The position numbers and the translations under genes were made by a program. Positions 18,059 through 28,625 of a stretch of DNA of 64,000 nucleotides are shown here, in pieces (positions within the stretch are counted from its first letter, which is position 1; the number at the start of each line of letters is the position of its first letter). Under the pieces are notes generated by a model. It was not told where the DNA came from. It was given only the letters and a program-made list of their open reading frames with translations, and did not search any database. Origin of the DNA: Neobacillus mesonae (GTDB lineage Bacteria; Bacillota; Bacilli; Bacillales; Cytobacillaceae); NCBI RefSeq assembly GCF_001636315.1, contig NZ_KV440949.1, forward strand, positions 1,280,703 through 1,344,702. Direction: 5' to 3'.

Positions 18059-19726
18059 TTATCCTTGTTTTAATTCTTTTAAACGTTTCATTACATTATT
18101 TTCACCACGACCGAAATATTCCTGTAAATGAATATATTCCTTATACAATTTTTCATAGATTAAAACATTCTCTTGGATCGGCTTAAAGGTTTCCTCTTTA
18201 AGCTTCGACATTTTTCCGGCTGCTGTTTCAATAGAATCATAGCCTCCGTTCTGGCTTCCGGCTGCAACAGCACCAAACATAGCCGCCCCGATAGCTGGAG
18301 TAATCGTAGAGTCAGAGATTTTTATTTCCATATTGGTGACATCAGCATATATTTGCATGAGCAGCTTATTACGGTGTGGGAGGCCGCCACAAGCGTACAG
18401 CTCCTTTATTTCTACCCCATTATGACGGAAGGTATCAATAATCGAACGGGTTCCAAACGCCGTGGATTCGATTAAAGCTCGATAGATTTCTTCTGGTCTT
18501 GTTGATAACGTGACACCTACGAGCAGGCCTGTTAAATCAGCATCTACCAATGGAGTTCGGTTTCCATTATGCCAATCTAAGGCAAGCAGCCCACTTTCAC
18601 CTGGTTTAAGAATGCTTGCTTTTTTCTCTAATAATGAATGAACAGATAATCCTGCATTTTCGGCTTCTTCTTTAATATATGCCGGGACATTTTGGTCGAC
18701 AAACCAAGCAAATATATCACCGACAGCTGCTTGGCCGGCTTCATAGGCAAACAGTCCGGGAATGATTCCATCCTCTACAACCCCGCTTATTCCCTCTACA
18801 TACACTTCCTTATCACTTAAAAGCATATGACAAGTAGATGTCCCCATTACCAAAACCATACTTCCAGTGCCTGTTACCCCTACCCCTGGTACTCCGGCAT
18901 GTGCATCAATGATCCCCGCAGCAACTGCAGTACCTGGACAAATCCCCATTAATTCCGCCATTTCAGCCGTCAATTCACCGGCTTTCGTTCCTGTTGGAAT
19001 TACCTCACCTCTTAGCTTAGTTTCATATAGGTCCTGTAATTCCGGATGAAGCTGCTTTAAAAATTCCGGTGAAAGATAGCCTTCTTTTTTATGCCAGGTG
19101 CCTTTATAACCGGCTGCACAGCTATTACGTTTAATAGAACCGGTCAATGTGGATGTGACCCAATCAGCCGCCTCAAGAAAATATTCAGCCTCGTTGTATA
19201 TTTCCGGTGCTTCATTTATAATTTGCCAGACCTTTGGCAGCATCCATTCAGAGGAAATCTTCCCCCCATATCGCTTTAGCCATTCTTCTCGTTGCTCTAG
19301 GGCGATTTGATTAATTTGATTGGCTTCATCCTGGGCAGCATGATGTTTCCATAGCTTAACCCATGCATGGGGATTTTCTTTATACTGTTCTTTGAAACAA
19401 AGAGGTTCCAAATGGCCATCAGTCGGTAAAATAGTGCAAGATGTGAAATCAATCCCTATGCCAATTACATTTTCCGGGCTGATTCCAGAGGCTCTGATGA
19501 CTTCGGGCACAGAGGTGGAGAGTACTGTTAGATAATCATTCGGATTTTGCAAAGCAAAATCCTGGTCCAAGATAATGGAGGAATGAGGCAAGTGTTGGTC
19601 TATTACCCCATCCTTATAAGCTGTGACATGTGTCGCAATTATTTCTCCAGTAGAAACGTCCACAAGCACGGCCCTTCCTGATTCCGTTCCATAATCGACA
19701 CCGATAGCATATTTTCTAGTATTCAT
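18059..19726 (-). CDS. AraB-type FGGY kinase (annotated class: ribulokinase)
   Basis: A 555-aa FGGY sugar kinase. It has the nucleotide-binding signature [18 protein letters not shown] at the N-terminus and [10 protein letters not shown] in place of the usual glycine loop. It also carries [13 protein letters not shown], the phosphate loop GTSTCHMLL, and the C-terminal [14 protein letters not shown] motif ([21 protein letters not shown]). Length and motifs place it in the AraB (L-ribulokinase) subfamily, but the gene sits between fucI and rhaEW with no araA or araD. It therefore probably phosphorylates a 6-deoxy-ketose such as L-fuculose or L-rhamnulose, or supplies a side route. The ATG at 19726 follows AAAGAGGTTTTTTA. 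It follows a terminator for the fucI operon and may depend on read-through. Confidence 0.85.
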   Translation of the reverse strand: MNTRKYAIGVDYGTESGRAVLVDVSTGEIIATHVTAYKDGVIDQHLPHSSIILDQDFALQNPNDYLTVLSTSVPEVIRASGISPENVIGIGIDFTSCTILPTDGHLEPLCFKEQYKENPHAWVKLWKHHAAQDEANQINQIALEQREEWLKRYGGKISSEWMLPKVWQIINEAPEIYNEAEYFLEAADWVTSTLTGSIKRNSCAAGYKGTWHKKEGYLSPEFLKQLHPELQDLYETKLRGEVIPTGTKAGELTAEMAELMGICPGTAVAAGIIDAHAGVPGVGVTGTGSMVLVMGTSTCHMLLSDKEVYVEGISGVVEDGIIPGLFAYEAGQAAVGDIFAWFVDQNVPAYIKEEAENAGLSVHSLLEKKASILKPGESGLLALDWHNGNRTPLVDADLTGLLVGVTLSTRPEEIYRALIESTAFGTRSIIDTFRHNGVEIKELYACGGLPHRNKLLMQIYADVTNMEIKISDSTITPAIGAAMFGAVAAGSQNGGYDSIETAAGKMSKLKEETFKPIQENVLIYEKLYKEYIHLQEYFGRGENNVMKRLKELKQG

Positions 19727-19774
19727 TAAAAAACCTCTTTTCGATTGTGGTTTAAAAGAATGGAAACTTCTTAT

Positions 19775-19806
19775 AAAAACCCCTGAACATTGATCAGGGG
19801 TTTTTA
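19775..19806 (-). terminator. Intrinsic terminator after fucI
   Basis: CCCCTGA (19780-19786) and TCAGGGG (19794-19800) flanked by A5 and T5. It separates the fucA-kinase-fucI block from the araB-like gene. Confidence 0.88.
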
Positions 19807-19819
19807 TTCCAGTATGAGA

Positions 19820-21610
19820 TTAGCGATACAATGGACCAAAATTTTGACAAGCTCTAAAATCTGATCCTTCTACATCCTTCGTGCCGAACATTCCCCAAGC
19901 GCTTGGTCTAAAAATCTCAGCCTCTGGGACATTATGCATATTGACAGGAATTCGTAGCATAGATGCCAGTGTAATAATGTCACCACCGATATGACCATAG
20001 CTCATGGCACAGTGATTAGCTCCCCAACTGTTCATCACTGAATAAACATCTTTGAATACACCTTCACCCGTTAAATTTGGTACAAACCATGTCGTGGGCC
20101 AAGTCGGATCTGTACGATTATCAAGCTGATCATGCACCTCATTCGGCAATTCAACGGTGTAACCTTCAGCTAATTGCAGGACCGGTCCTAGCCCTTTCAC
20201 AAGATTGATTCTGGCAATGGTAACAGGCATGCTGCCTTTTGTTAAGAAATCACTTGAGTAGCCTCCCCCTCGGAAGTACCCTGTAGAGGATGGTCGCCAT
20301 AAAGTGGCATCAAGACATTTCTGTGCTTCCTCCTCATCAATTTCCCAGAACGGTTTCATGGCTGGTTTTCCGTCCTTGGTTTGTTCTCCGGTTCCATCGA
20401 GGGCTGCTGGACCTGAGTTAATCAAATGAATAAATCCATTTTCCGCCAACCCTTCAGGCTTATACCCGGTCACACGTTCTACTGCATTCGGGCTCCAGTA
20501 GGTTCTAACATCGGCAAATACTTGCGCTGTATTTGTTAGCAGATGACCAAAAAGCATTGTCACTCCATTTAAGCTATCATTTTCTGTTGCAAGGAGGTAA
20601 GGAGGACGTATACCGTTCCAATCAAAGGAGGAATTTAAAATAGCTTCCATAAAGTCGCCATTTGGGAAATGGTCTGTCCATTGACGTTGTCCTTGGAACC
20701 CTCCAACAATGGCGTTATGCCCTAACGCTTCTTCCCCATAACCGATTTCTGCTAGCTTTTGATTTCCAACCATTAAATCTCTTGCAATCAACGCCATCTT
20801 CACGCTTATTTCCCAATCGCGATCTTTTTCTTCTCTGGACCGCTGCATATTCTCTTGATTATGATCCGGACCTTCCTTGCAATTTTCTTTCACCCAATTT
20901 AACGCTCTTTCATACTCTTCTTTATCATAGATTTCTTTATCCATACGTCTAATAAATTCCGTACTATCAATATATTCATTTCTCATTCCTAGATATTCTT
21001 GGAAGAAGCTTTCTTGAACCATACTGCCTGCAATCCCCATGGAAACGCTTCCCATTGAAAGATAAGATTTACCTTTCATCGTAGCAACTACAAGACCAGC
21101 CTTTGCAAATTGCAGCAGTTTTTCTTTTACATCATCCGGAATCGTTGTATCCCCAACATCTTGAACATCCTTGCCATATATACCAAAGGCAGGGATCCCC
21201 TTCTGATTATGAGCAGCAAGAACAGCAGCTAAATAAACCGCACCAGGTCGTTCGGTTCCATTAAAGCCCCAAACAGCCTTCGGAATGTCAGGAGTCATAT
21301 CCATTGTTTCAGAACCATAGCACCAGCATGGTGTAACCGTAATGGACACCCCAACACCCTCTCGTGCAAACTTTTCAGCTGTCTGCGCCGCTTCTGCTAC
21401 TCCACCAATACAAGTATCGGCAATGACACATTGAACCGGCTCCCCGGTATAATGTTTTAGATTTTCACTTAAATATCCAGCAACCAATTTTGCGAGGTTC
21501 ATGGTCGTTTCTTCTAATGATTCTCGAACACCATTTCTTCTTCCATCAATTGTAGGTCTGATCCCAATTTTAGGTAGTTGGCCATAATATCTATTCTTAA
21601 TTACGCTCAT
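19820..21610 (-). CDS. fucI: L-fucose isomerase
   Basis: A 596-aa enzyme of the expected FucI length, beginning [20 protein letters not shown]. It converts L-fucose to L-fuculose with Mn(II). Stretches bearing the metal ligands of the known enzyme are present: the Glu and Asp within [20 protein letters not shown] and VATEN-like [15 protein letters not shown], and the His in [12 protein letters not shown] near the C-terminus. The ATG at 21610 follows AAGGGGTTTTTTTT. It is the last gene of the SDR-fucA-kinase-fucI block (gaps of about 20 nt), ending in a terminator. Some FucI enzymes also act on D-arabinose. Confidence 0.95.
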   Translation of the reverse strand: MSVIKNRYYGQLPKIGIRPTIDGRRNGVRESLEETTMNLAKLVAGYLSENLKHYTGEPVQCVIADTCIGGVAEAAQTAEKFAREGVGVSITVTPCWCYGSETMDMTPDIPKAVWGFNGTERPGAVYLAAVLAAHNQKGIPAFGIYGKDVQDVGDTTIPDDVKEKLLQFAKAGLVVATMKGKSYLSMGSVSMGIAGSMVQESFFQEYLGMRNEYIDSTEFIRRMDKEIYDKEEYERALNWVKENCKEGPDHNQENMQRSREEKDRDWEISVKMALIARDLMVGNQKLAEIGYGEEALGHNAIVGGFQGQRQWTDHFPNGDFMEAILNSSFDWNGIRPPYLLATENDSLNGVTMLFGHLLTNTAQVFADVRTYWSPNAVERVTGYKPEGLAENGFIHLINSGPAALDGTGEQTKDGKPAMKPFWEIDEEEAQKCLDATLWRPSSTGYFRGGGYSSDFLTKGSMPVTIARINLVKGLGPVLQLAEGYTVELPNEVHDQLDNRTDPTWPTTWFVPNLTGEGVFKDVYSVMNSWGANHCAMSYGHIGGDIITLASMLRIPVNMHNVPEAEIFRPSAWGMFGTKDVEGSDFRACQNFGPLYR

Positions 21611-21627
21611 AAAAAAAACCCCTTTTC

Positions 21628-23097
21628 TTAATGTAATAACTTAATAAATCGTCCATAGGCATCATGCCAATCTGCTTGATTTTGCGGTTCGTAGGTTCGT
21701 AGCTGAAAGGACTGCTCAACAATTTCCCGCCCTTCCTTCAAATCCTTTATTTCTCCGAGGGCGATCCATTGGGATAGCGAATTTCCAATCGCACTTGCTT
21801 CAACAGGACCGGCAACTACCCGGCGATTAGTAGCATTGGCGGTAAATTGACATAAGAATTCGTTTTGAATGCCGCCTCCGCCCATATGAATCACCTCTAT
21901 CCGCTTGCCTGTCAAATGTTCCAATCGTTCAATCACCCAGCGATATTTGAGGGATAAGCTTTCTAATATACAACGCAGGAACTCTCCTTTAGTTTCTGGT
22001 GGCTGTTGAACTTTTTTAACACAATACTCCCTTATTTTCTTTGGCATATTCTCCGGGTTAAAGAATTCAGGATCGTCCGGATCAATCAAGCTTTGAAATG
22101 GTTTTGAATTCCGAATTAACTGTCCCTCTTCTTCGTATGTAATGCTTATCCCTTCATTTAGCCATGCTGCCCGACATTTTTGTATGAGCCATAATCCCAT
22201 CGTATTTTTTAGCAGGCGGTATTCTCCATCAGCTGTTCCTTCATTAGTAAAACCCCATTGCAACGCTTCCTTCGAGACGACTGGTTCACTTACCTGAACC
22301 CCCATCAAAATCCACGTTCCGCAGCTCATAAATGCTGCATTCTCTACCTTAATCGGTAATGCCGCGAGCGCACAGGCTGTATCGTGACCGGCCCCTGCCA
22401 CTACTTTAACAGGTGAAGTACCTACTTCCTGATTGACCGAATCGAGAGTAGAGCCAATGATGGTTCCGGTCTCAACAATATTAGCCATTAAATGCTTGGG
22501 GAAATTTAGCGCCTCCATTATAGAAAAGTCCCAATTGCGTTGTTGAAAGTTATATAACGATGTCGTGGTACTAATGGTATATTCATTAACCTTCATACCA
22601 GAAAATAAATAACTTAATAAATTGGGTGTCAGCAAAAGAGTCTCCGCCCTTTCCAGCAAACCTGGATTGTTCTCCTTAATGGCATTCAGCTGACAAATAG
22701 TATTGATTGCTGCCGGCTCAACACCGGTTCGAGTGAAAAGTTCTTCCTTTGGTATGGTTTTTACTATTTCTTTTAAACTTTCATTTGTATGGGGATCTCT
22801 GTAGGAATATGGATTTCCCAAAAGCTCTCCACTAGCAGAAATTAAACCAAAATCAACGCCCCATGTATCGATGGATAAACTTTCAATCGTCCTAAATCCC
22901 TTTTGGATACTTTTAACCATTCCATTTTTCATTTCTTGATATATTCTAAGAATGTCCCAATAATAGTGCCCGGTTAACTGTACGGGTTGATTTGGGAATC
23001 GATGGATTTCATCCAAATGAAGGTAATTTCCATCAAATTGACTAACCATTAATCGGCCATTTGATGCTCCTAAATCGAAAGCCCATACATTTTTCAT
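21628..23097 (-). CDS. Rhamnulokinase/fuculokinase, FGGY family (RhaB-like)
   Basis: A 489-aa kinase whose length equals that of RhaB. The N-terminal ATP-site motif is [15 protein letters not shown], characteristic of rhamnulokinases. It also has [11 protein letters not shown], the loop [12 protein letters not shown], and the C-terminal adenosine motif [21 protein letters not shown]. It would phosphorylate the ketose made by FucI at O1. Because it lies directly between fucA and fucI, L-fuculose is the likely substrate even though the fold is RhaB-like; kinases of this subfamily often serve as FucK. The ATG at 23097 follows AAGGGAGTGAATCA. It is the third gene of the catabolic block. Confidence 0.88.
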   Translation of the reverse strand: MKNVWAFDLGASNGRLMVSQFDGNYLHLDEIHRFPNQPVQLTGHYYWDILRIYQEMKNGMVKSIQKGFRTIESLSIDTWGVDFGLISASGELLGNPYSYRDPHTNESLKEIVKTIPKEELFTRTGVEPAAINTICQLNAIKENNPGLLERAETLLLTPNLLSYLFSGMKVNEYTISTTTSLYNFQQRNWDFSIMEALNFPKHLMANIVETGTIIGSTLDSVNQEVGTSPVKVVAGAGHDTACALAALPIKVENAAFMSCGTWILMGVQVSEPVVSKEALQWGFTNEGTADGEYRLLKNTMGLWLIQKCRAAWLNEGISITYEEEGQLIRNSKPFQSLIDPDDPEFFNPENMPKKIREYCVKKVQQPPETKGEFLRCILESLSLKYRWVIERLEHLTGKRIEVIHMGGGGIQNEFLCQFTANATNRRVVAGPVEASAIGNSLSQWIALGEIKDLKEGREIVEQSFQLRTYEPQNQADWHDAYGRFIKLLH

Positions 23098-23118
23098 TGA
23101 TTCACTCCCTTTGGAATT

Positions 23119-23772
23119 TTACTTAGATTCCTTCAATAATTCTGATCGATATTTTTCAGACGATAGATTTCTTAAGGCTTGACATTCTTCTTCAGTTAAA
23201 ATTCGCGGAACCCCTACTGTAGAAGAGATTGTATAAACCTTCGCCGCTTCCTCTATGATTTGCAAAAAGAAATAAGCTTCCTTCATGGACTTTCCGACTG
23301 TCAGAACTCCATGGTTTCTCATAACAACGACGTCTGTATCCGGAATCACCTCGGCGACGGCATCCGCCAATACCTCAGTCGTTGGAATTAAATACTCTAA
23401 ATATGAGACATTCCGAATCATTGCAGGAAAGTCTGGAAATTGACATGGGATATCTTTACCCGCAGAAGAAACACCTACTGAATAACTTGGATGAGCATGG
23501 AGCACGGCTGTTATATCAGGGCGTTTACGAAAACATTCTAAATGCATGAGAACCTCAGAAGAGGGCTTTAAATTGTCTAGAATTTCTCCAGTTTCAATAT
23601 CAACTCGTACCCATTGATGAGCTTCAATTTCCTGTAAATCAAAGCCGCTTGGAGAAATATACATGATATTTCCATCACGCATACTCAAATTCCCACCTGC
23701 TCCCACCACTAAACCTGTTTGTACAATTTTATCAGCATACTGCTTTAAATCCTTTATTACATTTGACAACAT
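23119..23772 (-). CDS. fucA: L-fuculose-1-phosphate aldolase
   Basis: A class II (zinc) aldolase of 217 aa. Motifs in order: GAGGNLSMRDG phosphate site, SSEVLMHLECF with the catalytic-type Glu, LHAHPSYSV with two zinc histidines, and MRNHGVLTVG with the third. The enzyme splits L-fuculose-1-phosphate into DHAP and L-lactaldehyde. The start is set at the ATG at 23772, behind ATGAGGTGAGA; a GTG two codons upstream would overlap the ribosome site. It lies between the SDR and the kinase with gaps of about 20 nt. It functionally overlaps the aldolase half of the RhaEW-like protein nearby. Confidence 0.92.
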   Translation of the reverse strand: MLSNVIKDLKQYADKIVQTGLVVGAGGNLSMRDGNIMYISPSGFDLQEIEAHQWVRVDIETGEILDNLKPSSEVLMHLECFRKRPDITAVLHAHPSYSVGVSSAGKDIPCQFPDFPAMIRNVSYLEYLIPTTEVLADAVAEVIPDTDVVVMRNHGVLTVGKSMKEAYFFLQIIEEAAKVYTISSTVGVPRILTEEECQALRNLSSEKYRSELLKESK

Positions 23773-23795
23773 TCTCACCTCATTGATCTTTTCTA

Positions 23796-24533
23796 TTAAA
23801 TTGGTTCCGAGATTGGTCTCATAAACAATTCTATAATTCTACTTTTTGGGGATTGTTCCAAAATAAATAAAATAGCCTTTACTACATCCTCTGCATCAAG
23901 AAAGTCATCTAAAGCAGGATCATTCAATGTACGACCTGTTCCCATCGCAAAGTTGGTGTTAATTCCTCCGGGACAAACGCTGCTAACTTTTATCCCATAC
24001 GAGCGCACCTCGTGATCCAAGGCTTGAGCAAAGCCCACTTGTGCAAATTTCGTAGCACAATAGATGGTTTCATTTGGAAGGCCTTTCTTTCCCGCAACAG
24101 AGGCAACATTTACAATATGCCCATATTTGTTTTTCTTCATAAAAGGAAGGACAGCTTTTGTAAACAGGAAGGTACTCCTCATATTGCTATTCATCATCAC
24201 GTCGTAATCCTCAATGCTAAGGTCGTCGAGTGGACCATATCTACCTACGCCGGCATTATTTACAAGAATATCAACTTTCCCGAACCGCTCTTTGGCAATA
24301 TGTATGGCCTTTTCAGCTGTCTCTACTACTGAAACATCTCCCGATAATGCGATAAATGTCGATTCAGCACTATTCTGAATTATTTTTGTTTCAAGATTCA
24401 GATCATGTAAATCTTCCTCATTCCTTGAGACTCCAATAACAGAAACCCCTTGTGACAGCAGCCTTTTGCTAAGTTCCCTGCCAACTCCCTTTCCTGCACC
24501 GGTTACAATTGCGACTTTTCCTTTAAGTGTCAT
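23796..24533 (-). CDS. Short-chain dehydrogenase/reductase of the fucose operon
   Basis: A 245-aa classical SDR. It has the NAD(P) motif TGAGKGVGRELSKRL, NNAGVG, and the catalytic Ser and Tyr-x3-Lys in NVASVAGKKGLPNETIYCATK. It is the first gene of the block that continues with fucA, the kinase and fucI, directly behind a perfect cre site. In this position it could reduce or oxidise L-lactaldehyde, the aldolase product, replacing the iron-dependent FucO. It could also be a fucose dehydrogenase; sequence alone cannot decide. The ATG at 24533 follows GAGGAATTATAG. Confidence 0.82.
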   Translation of the reverse strand: MTLKGKVAIVTGAGKGVGRELSKRLLSQGVSVIGVSRNEEDLHDLNLETKIIQNSAESTFIALSGDVSVVETAEKAIHIAKERFGKVDILVNNAGVGRYGPLDDLSIEDYDVMMNSNMRSTFLFTKAVLPFMKKNKYGHIVNVASVAGKKGLPNETIYCATKFAQVGFAQALDHEVRSYGIKVSSVCPGGINTNFAMGTGRTLNDPALDDFLDAEDVVKAILFILEQSPKSRIIELFMRPISEPI

Positions 24534-24618
24534 CTATAATTCCTCCTATTCTTTATTACTATCATAGACACATACAGAACAGATATATCTCACAAACCTC
24601 AAAAGAAAAACAAGTAAG

Positions 24619-24632
24619 TGTAAGCGTTAACA
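24619..24632 (-). promoter_or_regulatory. Perfect cre (CcpA) site upstream of the fucose catabolic block
   Basis: TGTAAGCGTTAACA agrees with the consensus TGWAANCGNTNWCA at all defined positions. It lies about 86 nt upstream of the SDR start, so CcpA would repress the SDR-fucA-kinase-fucI unit when glucose is present. Confidence 0.75.
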
Positions 24633-24782
24633 AACAAAAAGTAAAAAAGAATTGTGAATTTATTTTTATTTATCTTTACTTGTGTTGATTTTATCAAAAA
24701 TAACAAAAGAACTCAATATTTTTGTAAAAATAAAATAATTTAAATCAACTTATCTTAGTGAACAAATTTGTTTTAGAATCGA

Positions 24783-24815
24783 CAAAAAAGATGCCCCCAA
24801 ATTGAAAGCATCTCT
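24783..24815 (-). terminator. Probable terminator after the sugar-binding lipoprotein gene
   Basis: On the minus strand AGATGC and GCATCT pair around a 14-nt loop and are followed by TTTTTT. The stem is short, so it may be partial. Confidence 0.6.
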
Positions 24816-24822
24816 GTAATTT

Positions 24823-25815
24823 TTATTCGTAAAGAACAGCTTTGATTTCTTCATTATCAATATTAGATTTATCATAGTAGAAGAAACCAGTGTCAATATT
24901 TTTCTCAACTTCCTTACCATTGATGGCATCGACTGCAGCCTTTACCGTTTCATAGCCAATACCAATTGGATTTTGTGTGATGGCTCCTGCCATTAAACCA
25001 CTCTTAATAGCATCAATTTGTTGTTTACCTGAGTCAAAACCAATAATTACAACGTCTTTTTTATTCATTTCAGATACAGCATTAACTACACCAATGGCTG
25101 ATCCTTCATTTGTACCGAAAATACCCTTAAGTTTTGGATGTGCCTGCATAATAGCTTTTGCTGCATCAGTAGATTTCAGGTGGTCACCGCCACCGTATTG
25201 AATATCTACAATTTTAATATCAGGGTATTTTTCTTTGATTCTATCAACAAAACCGTCACGACGTTCAATTCCTGTTTTACTTACCTGGTCATGTGCCACT
25301 ACCGCGATTTCGCCTTTTCCTCCAATTAATTCAGCCATTTTATCTGCAGCAAGAGCAGCGGCTGCACGGCTGTCAGTGGCAGCTGTTGCTAAAGGCAGGT
25401 CGCCTTCTACACCGGAGTCAAAAGCAATAATCGGAATATTTTTATCTTTAGCTTCTTGTAATAGAGGAATTGCCGCTTGGCTGTCAAGCGCCGCAAAGCC
25501 TAGAGCAGCTGGCTTTTTATCAAGCACTGCACGAAGCATCTCAATTTGCTTATCTACTTGAGATTCACTTTCAGGTCCTTCAAATGTAATCGTAACATCA
25601 AACTCCTTGGCAGCCTTTTCAGCTCCTTGTTTTACAGCTTGCCAAAACTGATGTTGGAAACCTTTTGAAATAATAGCTACATAAGGTTTACCGTCTTTCT
25701 TATCGCCAGAACTAGTATCCCCAGTACTGGAATTTGTTTTGTCAGAAGAGCAGGCACTTAAAACTAACGAGAATAAAAGCATTGCCCCTAAGAAAATACT
25801 ACTTACCTTTTTCAA
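24823..25815 (-). CDS. Sugar-binding lipoprotein of a CUT2 (RbsB-type) ABC importer
   Basis: A 330-aa periplasmic-binding-protein type I fold exported as a lipoprotein: KKVSSIFLGAMLLFSLVLSA, then the lipobox LSAC and a Ser/Asp-rich linker. The mature part reads like ribose-binding proteins: VAIISKGFQHQFWQAVKQGA, IPIIAFDSGVEGD, GIFGTNEGSAIGVVNAV and VIIGFDSGKQQIDAI. It would capture a monosaccharide, probably L-fucose by context, and deliver it to the permease encoded upstream. It is the last gene of the ATPase-permease-binding protein operon. The ligand is inferred from neighbours only. Confidence 0.9.
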   Translation of the reverse strand: MKKVSSIFLGAMLLFSLVLSACSSDKTNSSTGDTSSGDKKDGKPYVAIISKGFQHQFWQAVKQGAEKAAKEFDVTITFEGPESESQVDKQIEMLRAVLDKKPAALGFAALDSQAAIPLLQEAKDKNIPIIAFDSGVEGDLPLATAATDSRAAAALAADKMAELIGGKGEIAVVAHDQVSKTGIERRDGFVDRIKEKYPDIKIVDIQYGGGDHLKSTDAAKAIMQAHPKLKGIFGTNEGSAIGVVNAVSEMNKKDVVIIGFDSGKQQIDAIKSGLMAGAITQNPIGIGYETVKAAVDAINGKEVEKNIDTGFFYYDKSNIDNEEIKAVLYE

Positions 25816-25875
25816 ATGATATACCCCCTAAAATTATTAATATATTATTCTCTAATGAGAGTAATACCGGAAAAT

Positions 25876-26862
25876 TTATTTAGACTTTTTATTTCTTAAG
25901 ACGTCTGCATAAACAGCTATCAAGATTACGGCACCTACTACAACTGTCTGCCATTCCTGTGGAACAGATAAAATTCGAAGACCATTTGTTAGGACACTCA
26001 TAATTAAGGCGCCAATTACGGTTCCTAGAATTGTCCCTTTACCACCGCTTAATGAAGTTCCACCGATAACTACAGCTGCAATCGCTTCCAATTCATATCC
26101 TTGACCTAAGGCCGGTTGTGCTGAATTGAGACGTGCAGCCATCACAATTCCAGCAACACCAGTAAAAATGCCGGCAATTATATAAATAATCACTTTCCAC
26201 TTATTCACATTCACACCCGATAGGCGTGTTGCTTCTTCGTTACTACCAATAGCAAATGTATATCGGCCAATAATTGTTTTATTTAATAGAATCGCCCCAA
26301 TGATTGCCATTAGAAAGAAGATCACTATTGCGTTTGGAACTCCTGGAATAATATTGCCCATTGCTATTTTGGTGAAGCCGGGTATAGCAGTAAAATAGAT
26401 TGGTGCAGCACCAGAAATGACTAGCGCAAGCCCTTTTGCAATCATCATCACTGCTAGTGTAGCGATGAACGGAGGGATTCTCATTTTTGAAATAGCTAAA
26501 CCTGCTAAAAGTCCCGCTACCGCACCGGTTAAAATCCCGCCAATCACTCCGATAATAACAGGGAGCCCCATACTTGTAATAAAGATACCCGCCATGACCG
26601 AACATAGAGTCATAACCGTTCCGACAGATAGATCGATTCCGCTAGTAATAATGATAAATGTAGCACCTAAAGCAAGGATCCCAATGACAGACGTAGAAAG
26701 AAGGATTCCTATAACATTATCAAATTGAAAAAAATTCGGCGAAGCGATCGAAAAGAATATAAAGAGAACGATTAAACTTGCAAATGCTAAAAACTGCTGA
26801 ATGGCATTTGACTTCATTTGGATTTTTTTCTTATCATTTGAAACTAATTGTGTCTCCATCAT
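25876..26862 (-). CDS. CUT2-family sugar ABC permease (RbsC-type)
   Basis: A hydrophobic 328-aa membrane subunit. Start at the ATG at 26862, 5 nt after AAGGAG; the next ATG three bases on is equally possible. It has about ten transmembrane helices and RbsC-family motifs such as ITSGIDLSVGTVMTL, GLLAGLAISKMRIPPFIATL, ALGQGYELEAIAAVVIGGTS and LSGGKGTILGTVIGAL. It forms the channel of the sugar importer with the double ATPase encoded upstream and the lipoprotein encoded downstream. Only one permease gene is present, so it should act as a homodimer. Confidence 0.92.
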   Translation of the reverse strand: MMETQLVSNDKKKIQMKSNAIQQFLAFASLIVLFIFFSIASPNFFQFDNVIGILLSTSVIGILALGATFIIITSGIDLSVGTVMTLCSVMAGIFITSMGLPVIIGVIGGILTGAVAGLLAGLAISKMRIPPFIATLAVMMIAKGLALVISGAAPIYFTAIPGFTKIAMGNIIPGVPNAIVIFFLMAIIGAILLNKTIIGRYTFAIGSNEEATRLSGVNVNKWKVIIYIIAGIFTGVAGIVMAARLNSAQPALGQGYELEAIAAVVIGGTSLSGGKGTILGTVIGALIMSVLTNGLRILSVPQEWQTVVVGAVILIAVYADVLRNKKSK

Positions 26863-26895
26863 TAACACTCCTTAGAAAATCAAGTTGCAGACCAC

Positions 26896-28398
26896 TTACC
26901 CTACTCGTTTTGTCGCAAGTGACATAATTGATTCTTGACTAATATGTTCATCATTTATTAACTCTCCAGTAATCCTTCCCTCACACATCACAATGACTCT
27001 GTGACTCATTCTTAATATTTCAGGGAGTTCCGAAGAAATCATAATAATCGATTTCCCTTGTTCAGCTAGACTGTTTAATAACTTATAAATTTCATCTTTT
27101 GCCCCAATATCGATACCACGGGTAGGTTCATCAAAAATTAAGATATCGGAATTTCTCGTTAACCATTTCCCAATGACAACCTTTTGCTGATTTCCACCAG
27201 ATAGATTTTTAACCAGCTGGTGAACCGATGGTGTTTTGATTTTTAAGGATTCAACCATCTCGTTAGCTTGCTCGCTTATTTGTGACCCCTTCATAAAGCC
27301 AGCGCTTAAAAAATCCTGCATAGACGCAATGGCCACGTTTGCCTTTATATCCATCTCAAGCATTAAACCGTACTGTTTTCGGTCCTCTGATAAATAACCA
27401 ATTCCGTGGTAAACGGCATCAGTTGGACTTTTGATGGACACCTTTTGCCCTTTAATTGTAATTTCACCTGAATCAATTTTGTCTGCACCGAATATGGCCC
27501 GGGCTACTTCCGTTCTTCCAGCCCCCATTAGACCAGCAAATCCAAGAATTTCACCTTTGCGAAGTTCAAAGCTTACATTTTTTATACTGGTGCCCCTGTT
27601 CAAATTTTTCACTTCAAGCACTTTCTCGGAACTATTATTTTTAATCTCAGGTTTTTGATTTTGATAAATTTGACGACCAACCATCATAGAAATGATTTGG
27701 TCCACTGTGGTCTCCTGAGTATATACAGTGCCTACATATGTACCATCCCGCATTATCGTCACTCGGTCGGTAATTTTCTTTAATTCTTCCATTCTATGAG
27801 AAATGTAGATAATGCCCACCCCGTCATGACGTAACTTTCTAATCATGGTAAATAAAGAATCAATTTCTGAATCGGTTAATGCGGCTGTCGGCTCATCCAT
27901 GATAAGAACCTTCGAGTCAAAGGAAAGTGCTTTCGCAATTTCAACCATTTGCTGCTTCGCTACTGTTAGATTTCCAATTCTTTCACGAGGATTCAGTTGA
28001 ATATTTAACCGATCAAATAGCTCTTGAGCCTGATCATTAAGCTTCTTCTCGTCTAATAAAAGGTTAAACGCTTTTTTAGGCTCTCTTCCAATAAAGATAT
28101 TTTGAGCAACAGTAAGATCCGGGGCTAGATTTAATTCCTGGTGAATAATGCTAATGCCTAAGTTTTGCGCGGTTTTCGTGTCTGGGACCTCAATTTCTTT
28201 TCCCTGATACAAAATGGATCCTTCATCCTTTTGATAAATCCCTGTTAAAATTTTCATTAAGGTAGATTTCCCTGCACCATTTTCACCCAAAAGCGCGAGA
28301 ACTTCTCCTGATTTTAATTCTAAGTTGACTTTTGATAATGCTTGTACCCCAGGGAAAGCCTTGCTAATCCCCTTCATTTCAAGTAATATTTCACCCAT
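26896..28398 (-). CDS. CUT2-family sugar ABC importer ATPase with two nucleotide-binding domains (RbsA-type)
   Basis: A 500-aa tandem ATPase. The start is placed at the ATG at 28398 behind TAGGTGGTAAGG, giving RbsA-like length; a GTG three codons upstream is less likely. The first domain has Walker [10 protein letters not shown], the signature region [16 protein letters not shown] and Walker [14 protein letters not shown]. The second has a degenerate Walker A ([14 protein letters not shown]), the signature [16 protein letters not shown] and [14 protein letters not shown]. This asymmetry is normal for RbsA/XylG proteins. It energises import by the permease and lipoprotein that follow. A perfect cre and DeoR-type motifs precede the gene. 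Confidence 0.93.
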   Translation of the reverse strand: MGEILLEMKGISKAFPGVQALSKVNLELKSGEVLALLGENGAGKSTLMKILTGIYQKDEGSILYQGKEIEVPDTKTAQNLGISIIHQELNLAPDLTVAQNIFIGREPKKAFNLLLDEKKLNDQAQELFDRLNIQLNPRERIGNLTVAKQQMVEIAKALSFDSKVLIMDEPTAALTDSEIDSLFTMIRKLRHDGVGIIYISHRMEELKKITDRVTIMRDGTYVGTVYTQETTVDQIISMMVGRQIYQNQKPEIKNNSSEKVLEVKNLNRGTSIKNVSFELRKGEILGFAGLMGAGRTEVARAIFGADKIDSGEITIKGQKVSIKSPTDAVYHGIGYLSEDRKQYGLMLEMDIKANVAIASMQDFLSAGFMKGSQISEQANEMVESLKIKTPSVHQLVKNLSGGNQQKVVIGKWLTRNSDILIFDEPTRGIDIGAKDEIYKLLNSLAEQGKSIIMISSELPEILRMSHRVIVMCEGRITGELINDEHISQESIMSLATKRVG

Positions 28399-28426
28399 CC
28401 TTACCACCTACTATCTCATCTAATCT

Positions 28427-28440
28427 TGAAATCGTTTACA
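28427..28440 (-). promoter_or_regulatory. Perfect cre (CcpA) site upstream of the sugar importer operon
   Basis: TGAAATCGTTTACA matches TGWAANCGNTNWCA at all defined positions and lies about 30-40 nt before the ATPase start. This implies glucose repression of import. Confidence 0.75.
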
Positions 28441-28512
28441 TAGAAATTAAAAAAATAATCGAAGTAAAGCAATATAAATCCAAATTTTCGGTACAAAAAA
28501 TATCTTTCATTT

Positions 28513-28568
28513 TGTTTATTTGTTTTTATTTTAATCAAAAAACAAAATAAAATCAATTCTGTTTATTA
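28513..28568 (-). promoter_or_regulatory. DeoR-type motifs upstream of the importer operon
   Basis: TGTTTATTT (28513-28521) is followed at once by TGTTTTTATTTTAATC, then CTGTTTATTA near 28559. They are about 110-170 nt upstream of the ATPase start and downstream of the second DeoR gene, next to the cre. Confidence 0.45.
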
Positions 28569-28625
28569 AAAATTTTAAAAATATTATTCCATTATCCCTA
28601 CATATATAATTGATCATTTCATACT

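Noticed and set aside
15852..23097. A plain rhamnose catabolic cluster
   Set aside because: RhaA and RhaM are absent while FucI, FucU, FucA and two fucosidases are present, so fucose is the better reading.
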